Below are positions 12,609 through 24,854 of a DNA stretch of 64,000 nt, piece by piece. The position numbers and the translations under genes were made by a program. The stretch spans positions 48,756,088 to 48,820,087 of the forward strand of contig CM055098.1 in the NCBI GenBank assembly GCA_029204225.1. Direction: 5' to 3'. Below the pieces are notes generated by a model. That model saw only the letters and a program-made list of their open reading frames with translations. It ran no database searches and was not told the origin of the DNA. The stretch is from Diphasiastrum complanatum (Eukaryota > Streptophyta > Lycopodiopsida > Lycopodiales > Lycopodiaceae). Within the stretch, counting starts at the first letter, position 1; every line of letters begins with the position of its first letter.

Positions 12609-15600
12609 CTAAAACAACAAAATTTGTTAAGTATTTGATTCAATAGAAACTTTGCAAAAGACTCTACAAATGTTTGAACCTTGATAATTTTCATAGTTAA
12701 TTTTCTAAATTTTTATCATATAAAATCGTATGAAAAAATACTGTTTTCAAAAATCATGAAGCATCATTACATTCCTTTTGATTTATAAAAAAAACAAATA
12801 ATGTTTTTTGTAGATTCTTATTCTTTTTTTTTATATCAAATTGCAATGAACAATTACCATGTGAACTAACATGACAAGTTGAACTAATAAATTTTGTTGT
12901 CTTGGAAAAATTATTCCTAATTACAATCTTTTAGGAAATTAGTCAAACTTGATTCTTAGATTCACTATATAAGTTATATCCATAGGAAACGATAGCTCAC
13001 TATGTTAAGATATCATATAAGGTGAGTGTACTTCCACATAATATGGTATAGTATTTGTTTGTTCTAGAATTCTTACCAACTTGAGAAGTGGTTATGTGAT
13101 TATTGCACCTTTGATGAATTCTTTTGTTTGGCAGAATTTGAAATTCAAATTGGCTAAATATAAAAAGGTACAAATTTTTTACATGAAAACTTTTGTAGAA
13201 TTGATCAAAATAATATATTTTTTCTAACCAATTATTATAAAAATGCACAAAATTTGTAGTCTAAAATATTTCCTATAATATGTTGTCTATAGACACAAAA
13301 GAAAAAATGACTTTAAAAGAGAGAGCTATGTAGCATTTCTAGATACAATGAAAACAATTTGGTTTTTTTATTATTCATTTTACCTTCTTTGCCGGTGCAA
13401 TTCGAATCATTTTTGAACTGCGAAAGACTCAAATTTTGAAATTTTGGAGTCCTCTTGCATGAATTTATCACAGAAAAATCCAAGTCTAACTCTTGCTCTT
13501 GAGTCCACTGAGAATAATCAAATCAATGTACTTTGGACACACGATATCATAATATAATTTTTTATATTGATTTCAATTTAGATCAATACCAAACTCTCAT
13601 CCATCATTTTAGTTTATTAAACTATAATTAAACGTGTCATTCCCTTTACCCACATGCTTTTTGAAAATTTCCTTGAATTTTGCATGCAGACTAATAAAAC
13701 ACTAAGAGTTGTTGGGTTTTGCAAAGTATTATGCTCTTGCTTGGAAATAACTCGTCACCTTCCATCCTTAGATGGCACAATTTTTTTTAGTAACGCCTTT
13801 TCTTCTAAAATCATAGCTAAGATGTTGCCTAATTGAATCACTTTCCCGCTAACAAAAATACATAGGTTGAGGACAATCTGGATTCATTTTAACATAATAT
13901 ATCCTAGAGACTAGACTAAACACTTGGATAAATTTTGAGCTTAATATTAAATTCTCTCTCTCTTTTTTTTTTAAAAAGGGTCTGATTGAGTTTCATTTTT
14001 CTTTTTTTCCTACTTGCCCTAAAATTAAATCATTTGAAAGAGTTGTTCATGCTATTTCAACTCTCTAGTTGGGTCCCACATCAATATTTTAGATCAACAA
14101 CTACTAATATTCAATCAATATACAACTAAGAATAGGAGAATGATGTTTTTTATCCCCTTTATTATATGCAATAATGACTATTCCACCTATCAAATCAATT
14201 GAAAAAGGTGACATGTAAGCTTCAGTGTCAGAACTTCAATTACCTCACAATGCTATTTCTCATCATCCTTATGTGGATGACATGAGAGCATTTTTTTTAC
14301 TATTCAATATCAATCTCAATATCTCATGGATGTCTTGAGAAAATATTGTGGCATAGTGGGAGCTAAAATTAATATCCAGAGATGTAGTCTAGTGATACTC
14401 AATAATGATTCTTTCCTTGTCTCATACTTGAATACCTACTCTTTAGCATGGTCAACTATTCTAAAATCCAAGAGTTTCTATTGGTCTACGATGTACTCTT
14501 GATAGACAGCGTGGCATGGCCTTTAAGATGAGTTTTTTCTTAACTAGCTATTAAGACATTGTACTATATTTCATTACTACATTGACCATTCTCAAGCATG
14601 TAGTATCTCCTATGTTGGTGTATCAAACTTCTCATTCAATTGGAAGCAAAACTTGGTGTCTTTAGTTATCAATATTTTAGATTATTTTGTGGGAAGATGA
14701 ACTCCAATTCATTTCTTGTAAAATGTGCCCTCAACCAATATAGTTCCAGGTAAGTTGGAGATTCCTTATCTTTTAGTAAAACCAATCAAATTACTGACTA
14801 AGAGTATTCTCTCAACACAAATCTTGGATAGACATTAAAAGTGAAGAAACATGATGTTTCTACCTACAAAGCATTTATAGCTTATGATCCAGTACCTGTA
14901 GAAATACACATAAAGGGCCAACAAGTCTTACCTATAGAAATACTCGTAAAAGGCCAGCAGACTGTCTCTGCAGAAATACACGGAAACTGTCCACAGACAG
15001 AAACCGTAAACAGCCGCAATGCTCCTGCAAATAGTTTCAGTGAAGGCACCACAAGCAACCGTAAAGTCCTGCATATGGTCCATTACAAAGTCGAACTTCG
15101 TAAATCGAAGGCAGTCCAAGAAGGAAGCTGACCAAAGGCCACCGCAAAGTAGTTGTTGTTGATGTAAGTGTCCGCTAGTAAGCAAGGCCAGTTCATGAGT
15201 TGATAAGCCTGATAAGGCAAGAGAGAGAGATAGACATGCAAGCTAGTAAGCTGCACATATAGTTCGTATGAGACAGAGATTCTCTTGCGTCAACACGCTG
15301 TACGGTATGCCAAGCATCGCTCACAAAGATCATTTGAGAATACATATGCTATTTGCACATTGCCCCTTGTGTATAATCTTGAATGCTTTATGCTTGTTCA
15401 TTGTCATTACACATTAAGCTGTTATTATGTAATCTGCACATAGGCTCGTTTCAATCAATGTATGAAAAACAATATTAGATATGCTTCAAGCAAGGAGCTT
15501 CACGAATGGAATGAGAAAAACAGAAAGACAGTAGCTGTTATCATCTCTTCCATCGAAGAAAACATCATACTCGATCTCTCATCGAAAGCAAATGCAGGAG

Positions 15601-18600
15601 AATTATGAGATGTATTGATAGCAAGGATCGAAACCAAATCACGCAACCAAATCATGCATTTGGAAGATCAACTCACATACCTATGTTGGGATGGTAAAGA
15701 TCTAACAACATTTATCAGAAAGATGAAGAATATATTTCTTTCTTTGCACAATGCTGGCACGGAGCACACTATCTCACAGGAGAAGCAGCTGATGTATCTA
15801 TTACGTGCGCTACCAAGATCATTCCAGAGACACACTCTGTTAGCTAAGGATCCTGTTATGACTCTTAAAAAGGCAGTAGCTGAGATAAAAGAGGAGGTAG
15901 AAGCTAGAGAGCACTACGATAACAGACAAGAGTCTGATCAAGCTTTGTATAGCAACAAGGATCAACGCAAGAAGAAGCCTAATGCTAAGAGGGAGTCGTC
16001 TTGAAGATCATGTCACAATCAGCCTAAGGATGCAAACAAAGAAGGAAGATCAAAGGAACCTACCAAGCATAAACCACAAGGTGGCGACAAGAAGTTTCGT
16101 GTGAGATGTAGACGTGACGGTCATACCATTGATACATGTTGGTTAAATCCAAACATTCAATGCATACACTATCATAAGAAGGGTCGTGCAGTAGTAGACT
16201 ACTTTCAGAACCCAAGAAACAAGAAGACAGAGAGCATGAAGGAACCCTCCAACAAACTCGTCGTATGTAGAGGAGCCAGAGTCCTCGAAGATGGTTGAGG
16301 AGAGAGCAACAAACAAACCATCTGCTTACCTATGCACCGAAGTGTGAACCACATCTCAAATATATAAATAAGAAGTCATTTTTGACTTCAGTGCTACGTC
16401 ACATTTTGTGACCACCAAGCACATGATTGCTGATTACTTTTAGATGGATTTCTCCAGATACATTATTCTGGGAGATGGATCAAGGCACCCACCAAGTGGA
16501 ACAGGCATGACTGTATGCCAATGATAGAGATAGGAAGCTTGACGACGTGCTATACGTCCGAACACATCAAAAGGATCTATTTTCTGTCGCAAAGTTGGTT
16601 GATGCAGACATGACCATTACTTTTGCAGATGACTCATGTGAAGTGACTGAAGCGAACAACACTCACATTATCACACAAGGCAAGCAGAGAGGCAACTTGT
16701 ATCATTTGAATATACATGTTCCAACTGAACAAGGACATCAGATTTACAAGTCCACTGACATCTTAGGGCATAGAAGGCTATGTCATACGAATATGATGGC
16801 TCTATACAAGACCAGTCAGAATGAAATATTTACCGACGCAAGCATCAAAGATGCAAACAGTTTGAAGTCATGTGAAGAGGCAAGATGTCAAGAACACCTT
16901 TCACAAGAGACTCGTTCAAGACAATAGAGCTCTCGGAGATGATACATTCTGACATCTGCGAACCTTTTGACATAGTCTCACTTGGAGGTTCGAAAAACTA
17001 AATCACATTTAGTGACAACTTTAGCAAGTTTGCTGCCATATACTTCATTCAAAAAAAATCTGAGGCACTTGACAAGTTTACAGAGTTTGTAAACTGGGCC
17101 CAGAAATGGATCGAGAAGAAGGTGAAGCAGCTAAGAATCGACAGAGGCAGAGAATACATCTCCAACCAATTTGTCAAGTTCTGCAACGAGTGTGGAATCT
17201 TACACATGAAGATCACAGCTTACACACTGCAACACAATGGTGTGGTTGAGAGAAGGAACCGCACACTCATCCGCAAGATCCATGATGGCTTACTTCAAAG
17301 GATCAAATATCTTATGGGCTGAAGCAGTAGCCACAGCCAACTACTTGCATAATCGAATAGGCAAGTCTGGCATTTTTAACACCACGCCACACGAAGTATG
17401 GTGAGAGAACAAGCCAAGTCTAGCATGTTCGGATATTCAGATGTGTAGTATGCACACATACTAGACAAGAAGCGGAAGCTGGACGATAAAGTCGAACAAG
17501 GATTCCTTGTTGGCTATGATGTACAGAGACTGTACATGCCAGAGACCAATCATATCAAAACTGTCAGAGACGTAAGATTTCAGGAAGCTAGAACAATGGC
17601 CGATGGAGACCCTGTTGGTTACGAGATTCTAAGCAAGACATACTATGATCTACCCACATCGATAGAGGGAGCAGATGCACCTACCACCTGAGTTGAGTGA
17701 TGACTCAGATGATGAACGGGATGCCAAATTGCCTACAGCTAGAACACAGGGAACCCACAATGGTTCTGCACCTAGCTGCAAAGAGAAAGACAAAGCAAAA
17801 GTAGCACCCTAGCAATCTCTACGCTGATCAACAAGTGATCGCAAAGCATATGTTAGATATGCACGCCTAGGATCATAAGACTACCACACTTTGAGAGGGA
17901 GCTGAAGAAACATGATGTTTCTACCTACAAAGCATTTATAGCTTATGAAAATCCTGCAGTGATATCCTACAATAAGGATTTGCAGTGTAGAATGATTCCA
18001 GAATGATTCCAGAACTACCACGAGAATGAGGCTATGTCGTTCATCGTACTAAAGAATCTCCGTTGTTTCTTGCTATGTATGGCTGTTTTGGTCAGGTTTT
18101 CGTCGTGATAGTCTGCTTATCCAAACAGTTAATTCAACTCCATCCCAACAAGCAAAGAAAGTGAGGAAAGTCTTAGACTTAAATGCTAATGACAGTAGTT
18201 GAAATTTGTGGTCCTAGCAAGAAAAACATGCCATATCCTCTTCTTGCCCTCTACCTCAACATTTTGAGTTTTCTTAAAATAGACACCCTCACCAGTAACG
18301 TCAAAATGGCTGTTCCATGTCAACTAAACTGAAGGATACGATCAGTACGAGCCTATCTTATTACCCACCAAAGAATAGTCAGTGTGCTTTATGTGCGAGG
18401 TTCTTAGTATTGCTAATCACCGTCAACCAGCGACAGTATTTACTGATAACCAGAGGCTAGAGTTTGTTATAATGCTTGTCAAAGAGCTAGAAATTATGAT
18501 ATTACACGAAGTAAATGATCCCCAGGCTTTTACTGTGAAATCCTGAACGGGTGACCGTCAATCGCAACTATGGATATGCAGCCACAACCTTGAGGTGTAG

Positions 18601-21600
18601 GATTGCTTCGTACTGCGAATAGGATACGTTGTCCTTAATTGAAATTCGTATGAACGTGATGAGATATTTCGCAAGTGTACATTCAGAAAACTACAAAGAA
18701 CGTAACACTCTACAGTAATCTGCCCACACACGCTTATTGCCGCCGAAATTTTTTGCAATCCGCGCTTATTTTTCATAAACTTAGTCCTTTTCTCATTTTC
18801 AAAATCGTACTCTAATTTATCAGACACAACAGTTCACTCATAACTCAGCACCGATGAGAAGTTGTTTTTGCCACATTCATGAAAGCTTTAGAATTTTGAT
18901 TGTGTTTGCTTTTATCTGTGCAAATTTGGAAAATTTAACTTGTAAAATGTTGTCTCAGCGGCTGAATGCTCAAACATATATCGTCCGGGAAGCAGCAGGA
19001 CTCATATCACACAAGAAGTTCTGAAATCTATAGTTCATTACAACATTGCTTAATCTTCTTATCTATATTGGGTCGAAACGTTAACTCACGCGCTTCTTTG
19101 CGTTAAGATTCAAGGAGGAGAGCTCGACATCAGAACTCACCGCGACAGAGACAGCCATAGTTTCTATATATAGAGGTTGTTCATTTTTTAACTTGTTAGG
19201 AAGGAGCAGAAGTAATCCATGAAATACCTGATAGCATAGAGATCGATGCTACTTCATCTCAACTGCATGAACGGTATAGCAATGTTTCAGATTAACCAGG
19301 GAGTGGTAAGTGCTTCCGTACGACTTTGTATCGCCTGACTGCTAGGATCCGGAGTTCATTTCCAAGGTCATCAATTGAACGAGGCAGGCTTCCTGAAGTC
19401 GTCAGTTGTACCCGATGTCTCATCTATCTATATCTATATATATATATGTATGTCTATGCTGTCTATAGATAGTTATATATAGATAGATATATGTATGTCT
19501 ATAGTTGAACTTAATATTGACATTCAAGACGAAATACTTCTGAATAGTATTCTTGAAGCTGGCTCGAAAGGCAAAACTTTTGTGATAGTATGAGGCGTGA
19601 ATAGAAACTTTCCTTGCAATTGGTATCGAGTATTTCAAGTATTGAGAACTTACTGATGGTTTCGACAGGAATGAACTTCAACGAAGGAAATTACCATTTA
19701 AAAGTAAGTTCTAGTAGTGCACTGTAACTGAGTGCGTCGATTTGATTCTAGAACATGTAGAACAGAGGTTGCAATTATTTGAAAATTTTACCCACTCACA
19801 CACCTTTCGCGTATCAATATAAGTACCACCTTAGTAACCAAACAGCTGTTAAGATCTCCTGTGTTGCCACTGAGAATCCATTTAAGAAAATAATTTGAAT
19901 ATTATTGTTTCCAAAAGATCATCAAGATCAAAGCCAAATAAGAGTAGTATCTGACTGGGCTGCAAAGAAATAGCTTATAGGTCTCCACGTTTCCTTTTCA
20001 GAAACCTATTCTCGAAATATCTATGCCGTATTGCAATTGATGAGCCCCTCTATTCTGTTTACACTTAGGTACAGTCGATTTTCCTATTTATAGTCTAAAC
20101 TTTATAAACTGTTCACATTTACATACATTCGATTCTACTCGATATGGTCTAAACGATAAAAAATCTGGCTCAACAAGCTTGCCGTAAAAAACTTAATGGT
20201 ATCACTTAATTTCATGAGGTAGAAGTTTAGATTTGTTTCTGGCATTGGGAAATATATAACGGGAGTAAGAAAGCTAAAAATATCTAATTACACATTCTTT
20301 AAACTCCATTTGCAGCTCTTTGCAGGACGTTGTCTTGTAATAGTCCCACAAGCAAGATGCAGAATTCCTCAATATCGATATTTTGTAAACAGATGAAATG
20401 AAAATGGTCATAAACTATTTCCTGCTCACGGATCCTATCGCAGGGCTACAGTTAGAACAAATTTTTAGTTCTTCTGAGGGAAGTAATCAGATAGTTAGCC
20501 TGGGAAAGGTCACATTTGCATAGTCTCTTGCTCTTCAGAACTGATACTGTTCCGTCAATTTATTGAATTAAAGGCCGTGATATTGCCATTTATCGTTGAT
20601 CATTCCATTTCTACGAAGTAATAACTTAGGAGGCCACGACGCACTTCATATTCGTCCTTGCATTCTTGTAACTCTTGGATAGATGAAATTTTGTTTTCTG
20701 GAATTCTTTACAATAAGAACGTTTTCTTCTATTTACCGATCAAGGCACGCCTTGCCTAAGAAAAGCACAGTGATAAGTATAGTAGGGGATAGCAAAAATC
20801 AGTCCAAGTGTTATGTGGCTGGTATATTTAGTAACTATATAGAATAGAACATAAAATCAGGACACAGTCAATATCATCTGAAAGATTATGAAATGGAACA
20901 TAGTTGCAGATATGCTTCTTCAATGCATTACTCTGGTTAGGCCTATGCTGTAGATCTTTGTCTATGTCGCTACAGTATCGCCTACGTAGTGGAATTAAGT
21001 CCACAGGCAATTCGTCATTCTTTCATGCTTATTATCTATCCCTTTCTAGACTCATCAGCTAAGAAACTAAGCAATAAATCATTCTTGAGGCTTAAATATC
21101 TTATCATAGACTTGAACTAGGGGAAGCTATATTAGTAACTTGTAAGCATGCTTTAGAAGCAAATTTTTAGGTTTCCAAATAAGCAGCTCCAATTAACCTG
21201 CGGATGGTTATTGCACCAGATTATTCCGAATGACAATATTTGCATTTAGAATGGCACCTCTGACGTATCTGAAAGGATCGGTGTATTTAACTTTAGCCAG
21301 TTAGGTAGCTTAATTGGAAGCTAGTACGTATATTGATGCTCACTGGACACACGCTACGCCGATTGTATTTTTTCCTATTCTGACTCCTGGTATCTGGTGC
21401 ATAAGGCAGGTCACATATTTATTGCTGAATGTGAGCTTGAATGGATTCCATTCTCTCATCAAACCTTTCTGTGATACAGGCCCAAACTTTCCTATCAGGT
21501 TAGTTTGACTATCATTTCATGCATTGGATTCATTCTTAAGTTTTTGTGCTGCTTTTTCCTTTGGCCGCTCCACAAGATTGTATACGTATAAATGTGTACA

Positions 21601-24600
21601 GCTAAACCAAATACATACTTACGTTCTTAGCATGAAAATAAGATCAATAACTAAAAGGCATATAGTTATACCGGTGGACTTGTTTCAGAGCAAACATTAC
21701 TATAAAACACGTGGACATTCTTTATGAAATATGTTGTTCTTAGTGCTACTTATATATAGACATCAAGCCATTGTTGTTCTTTGTGCTACTTATATATGGA
21801 CATCAAGCCATCATCAATAATGATCAATAAAATCATATCAAGTAAGTGGAAAACGATTTCATGCCTAATATTTCAAGGTTTATACATTAGTAGCAATAGT
21901 CTACTATAGATCTTGGAAAGAACTCCCAATATGAGTCAAGTCCAAATCATTCAATTAATTAGCAAGGTTTAGCTTCATAATAAGAAAAGTCTTACCTCAG
22001 ATTCGCATGCCAGTCCAAGCTTGTTGGCAAGGTATTTCTTCACATATGAGACGGGAACTTTTTCATCCCTAGAAGAAGAAAACAAAATTAATTGCTGGCA
22101 GATTTACTTTTATTGTGATGATAATGCAACACAACTTGTGATCTAATTTCTCTTTGTGCGAGGTTGATATAAAGAATTTACTCTATGTAAGATATGGCAA
22201 TCATAATTATCAGGAGTGACGGCACAGCATTATGGGATGCACAGCTACTTACTTCACCCGTAAATATCCCTTCGAAATCTGTGGTAGTGTAAAATCCAAA
22301 AGTCTGCAATATTGGCAATAATTAGATTGTGAAATACACAGCAAATTACTGACGTGAAATCGAATGCTGAAAAGGTCTGGCACATAATCTCACGAAAAGC
22401 ATATATACATGAAAACAAGAATGAAATGCACAGTTTTTTTTGTATTCAAACCAATACATCTAAGAAATGGTAATGCGCAACACATGGTCCTTTCTTTCAA
22501 AGTTATTATTACAACTAACGGATTAGCTATCGCTCCCCATACAAAAGCTAACTGTAGATTTTTCCTATAGAGAAATTTATTAGATCGACTGACGAAGGCG
22601 TCTTGATAATTCAAATTTCAGACGTATGTGGCACAAGGGGTATAAGTTTCTTCCATCTGATTTGATCGGCCATTTACAGGGAAGGTACCTTGACGGATTA
22701 TCTGATGCCTGAAGCATAAACCACAACCCAGGTTGATCTCTCGTACAACTTGTGAGCTTAAGTTTCTCCGCTGAGATTGCGTTATGAGCTGCAGGTCTCT
22801 GAGTGTGTGGTGCATACATGGATCCGCTTACAGGTCCATGCCACGGTTGTACCAAATAGCTTTGTTCACTGACCGGAAGCTTAGAAGAAGCTCCATACTC
22901 GCTATAGGGAAGTAGGTTCGACCTTTTGATAGCATTTATTGGATCATCACGCGTACTCGTAAAGGATCCAACAACTGTAGGTTGGACTAGAGGATTACAT
23001 GAAGGAACTCTGAAGTCTTTGCTGCTCCAGGGCACACGGTTATTCTGTGCTGCGTAGTTTGCCTGTTGCATAAACTCCACCTCTTCTATTGCATATTGGA
23101 AGGGACTGTTTCCAACTGGTACGGTCCCTCCAGGTATGACGGATTGGAAATGCATATTGGTTCCAATTCTTTTAGCTAGTTGCTGCCATTCTTGCGAAAC
23201 AATCTGATTTTTTTGAATTCTTCCGATATTACTATGATCAGATTCTCCAGTCGCAGTTCCAATTTTATCAGTTTGACCGACAAAACTTCCGGGTCTACTT
23301 TGAAGGGTATGAATCAAATCTTGTGGCCTGAATAACAGGCTTTGGTTCTCCTGAGGTGTCATAGGCAAGCCTCCGCCACGGCTGTTCATGGCTCTACGTA
23401 ATTGGAGATGTTCTGAATAAGATTGAGATAAATTTATCCTACCATCAGATGCTGGAATATGATAGGCCTGTTGTAGAGCGTTGGATCTGACAAAGCCAAG
23501 ATTCTCGTCACATGCTGCCGGTTGCAAGAATGAGCTAACGTTTCTGAGTCTATTATCATGAGGATACCGATCTCCAGTTATGTGCATGTACGCTCTAGGT
23601 AGTCCGGGCGTAATGGAGGCAGAATCAACTTGAGATGGTACTGAACCATAAGAGATCCTCTGCTGAGGTTCAGAACCTTTCTTGGCAGCGGATATGAGGA
23701 ATTCTAAACTTCTTTCTCCTTCAACGTGGCCGATCGACTCGTGAGTTGTGTCTGTCAACAGTCTCTCATGCTTTGATCCTGATGTCAAGAATGTCATAGG
23801 AAGGAAATTTCCATCTGCTTCACCTCCGCTACTCGAACCGGCACGAGGACAGTGAATTGAAGGAAAGGCTGGCAAAATTTTGTTTACAAGAGAATGCTCA
23901 GATTGAAAAGGCAGAAGACGTAGTAACTCCTGGTCCTTTTTACTCCCCCGGCTATCTCCCACCAGAGTTATAGACCTGGAAGTGTGCCGTTCTTCTGTAC
24001 TATTCGAAAGATCTGCTTTCTGACGTCCTATTCCTAACCCGAGTTGCAACCAGCTCTTACTATCAGTTCCAAGCATGCAGCTCTCTCCACTAACAGAAGC
24101 CATGGTCTCAGGTGTTTGAGGTTTTCTATTTGTAAGCTGTGTATAACCTTCATTTCCGTTTAACTGCTCTTCACGGAATGAACTTAGTTTTTCTCTGGTA
24201 GAATATTTGCTTTGATCTCCATTTTCGTCACCATGCACCTCGTTTTCCCTTATCTGCATTGGAAAGTTTAGATCTGAGACCTTATGCTTAGTCTCCTCAA
24301 ATTGATGAAGTCCTGTAGTTGTAGCCGACTCTGCTGCTGTTGTAACAGAGTCCAATGCGAGTGTACATGCATCATCGAAACAACTGGACTTAGAGCTCTC
24401 AGCCATGTAGTGTTCAGCAGTCAAGTCAGAGTCCCCACAAGCCTCAGGGATCACTTTTGCTGTCAAATCTAGCCAGCTACCATGAATTTGATTAGAATTC
24501 CTTTCCGGTTTATTTGTGACATTATCCTCCACTAATGGCCTCAATCTAGTTTGCCTTCTATATGTGCCTGTAGGAGTTTGAGCATCACAAACTACCACTG

Positions 24601-24854
24601 ATCCTATGGGGTTCATATCTTCATGCTTTCTTTTTGATGCAAAGAAAACCCCTGAGGATACTGCGGGCAATGTTTTGCTTCCAGATATATTATCAACTTT
24701 ATCACCAGAACTTTCACCTGTCAAATGAATAGTCAATGTGGCTGGAAGTGTTTTCTCGTGTCCATTGAGTGGCGGGCGTATGATAGAGTTGAAGGTTGGC
24801 AGCTGTGAGGGGGAAAATTTGCGTTCCTTGCTATCATTGATCTGTTGATGAACC
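12384..24854 (-). CDS. DRIP: DRIP-like RING/RAWUL E3 ubiquitin ligase (Polycomb PCGF-like), 3' part
   Basis: Four minus-strand exons join in phase: 24854-22689, 22303-22253, 22068-21996 and 12608-12384, coding about 835 residues. The C-terminus is the RAWUL ubiquitin-like fold of DREB2A-interacting proteins and PCGF/BMI1-type proteins: GLWFMLQASDN, TLPQISKGYLRVKDEKVPVS, YVKKYLANKLGL, EVEIICKGQSL and LTLQHVRDTIW, then a DAIMILTYQKKL tail. DRIP proteins are nuclear E3 ligases; in Arabidopsis they mark DREB2A for degradation. Near the start of exon 1 seen here, KRKHED...SVVVCDAQTPTGT resembles the KRKERS-SLVVSTP segment after the RING in DRIP2. The RING exons (CPLC...CPVC) should lie upstream, at higher coordinates, but I found none up to 28.7 kb; they may lie beyond a long intron or be lost. 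The middle exon makes the protein far longer than Arabidopsis DRIP1/2 (about 420 residues). The last intron is 9.4 kb. Confidence 0.75.
12609..14841 (-). other. Last intron of the DRIP-like gene, part distal to the copia insertion
   Basis: AT-rich intron sequence with T-rich tracts. I see no genes. Weak open frames such as 13654-13836 have no motif. Confidence 0.6.
14842..15480 (+). repeat. 5' LTR of copia A1 (right end uncertain)
   Basis: Starts with the palindrome-bearing TGAAGAAACATGATGTTTC, shared with the 3' stub at 17903. Three tandem units of about 36 bp (each starting (G/A)NAGAAATAC) sit at 14897-15006. The right boundary is unclear because the primer-binding site is not recognisable. 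Confidence 0.6.
15510..16005 (+). pseudogene. copia A1 gag fragment
   Basis: Reads HEWNEKNRKTVAVIISSIEEN then a TGA, then EDQLTYLCWDGKDLTTFIRKMK, resembling the UBN2-type gag of copia elements. The N-terminus is missing. The coding trace ends at a TGA after KRESS; a zinc-knuckle region follows. Confidence 0.65.
16095..16420 (+). pseudogene. copia A1 zinc knuckles and protease fragment
   Basis: VRCRRDGHTIDTCW and CIHYHKKGRAV are two degenerate CCHC knuckles; the second has lost its Cys spacing. Near 16383, FDFSATSHFV is a decayed DSGATSHF protease active site in which the Ser-Gly is changed to Phe-Ser. Confidence 0.6.
16547..17700 (+). pseudogene. copia A1 pre-integrase and integrase fragment
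   Basis: HRRLCHTNMMAL is the pre-integrase His motif. MIHSDICEPFD and FSDNFSKFA give the first integrase motifs, DRGREYISNQF the second Asp, and HNGVVERRNRT the catalytic Glu. Several stops and shifts interrupt it. A linker with GFLVGYDVQ and VRDVRFQEA follows, after which RT is absent. Confidence 0.75.
19421..19500. repeat. TATC/TA-rich simple repeat
   Basis: Imperfect run of ATCTATCTATATATATATGT and ATAGATAGATATATGTATG segments, largely self-complementary. Confidence 0.7.
21734..21812. repeat. 40-bp tandem duplication
   Basis: TTGTTCTTAGTGCTACTTAT at 21734 and a copy differing at one base at 21774, each followed by ATATRGACATCAAGCCAT. Confidence 0.85.
21996..22068 (-). CDS. DRIP: Penultimate visible exon of the DRIP-like gene (RAWUL core)
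   Basis: 73 nt, acceptor CTTCTAG, donor GAG|GTAAGA. It encodes DEKVPVSYVKKYLANKLGL and then ACESE, the helix of the RAWUL fold. Phase is 2 in, 0 out. Confidence 0.85.
22253..22303 (-). CDS. DRIP: Small exon of the DRIP-like gene
   Basis: 51 nt, acceptor ATTGCAG, donor AA|GTAAGT. It encodes LLDFTLPQISKGYLRV, the LPQI-YLR-K motif typical of DRIP proteins just before their RAWUL helix. Confidence 0.82.
22689..24854 (-). CDS. DRIP: Large middle exon of the DRIP-like gene
   Basis: 2166 nt coding about 722 residues, opened by a CTCAG acceptor and closed by TCAAG|GTACCT. It reads on past the donor for about 36 codons, which I exclude because the next exon continues the RAWUL motif in phase. The protein is Ser-, Gln- and Asn-rich and likely disordered. 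About residue 268 it has SWLQLGLGIG, which contains an EAR-like LxLxL motif used by plant transcriptional repressors. It ends with GLWFMLQASDNPS, the strand that begins the RAWUL region. No stop or frameshift interrupts it, so the gene was under selection until recently or still is. Confidence 0.8.

Larger units (their letters stand above)
14842..17948 (+). mobile_element. Copia remnant A1 (deleted), inside the DRIP-like intron
   Basis: Bounded by a 5' LTR starting TGAAGAAACATGATG at 14842 and a 46-bp stub of the 3' LTR at 17903-17948. A purine tract (GAGAGGGAGC) lies just before the stub. Between them are decayed gag, zinc knuckles, protease, pre-integrase and integrase, in that order. The reverse transcriptase and RNase H are missing: the integrase-to-RT linker runs almost directly into the end of the polyprotein. 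It lies antisense to the host gene. There are many stops and frameshifts, so it is immobile. Confidence 0.8.
17949..21995 (-). other. Last intron of the DRIP-like gene, part proximal to the exon
   Basis: About 4 kb without recognisable genes. By eye the composition is more balanced and richer in CpG than the retrotransposon DNA elsewhere. Short TATC/TATA repeats lie at 19421-19500. A 40-bp tandem duplication lies at 21734-21812. Confidence 0.55.
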
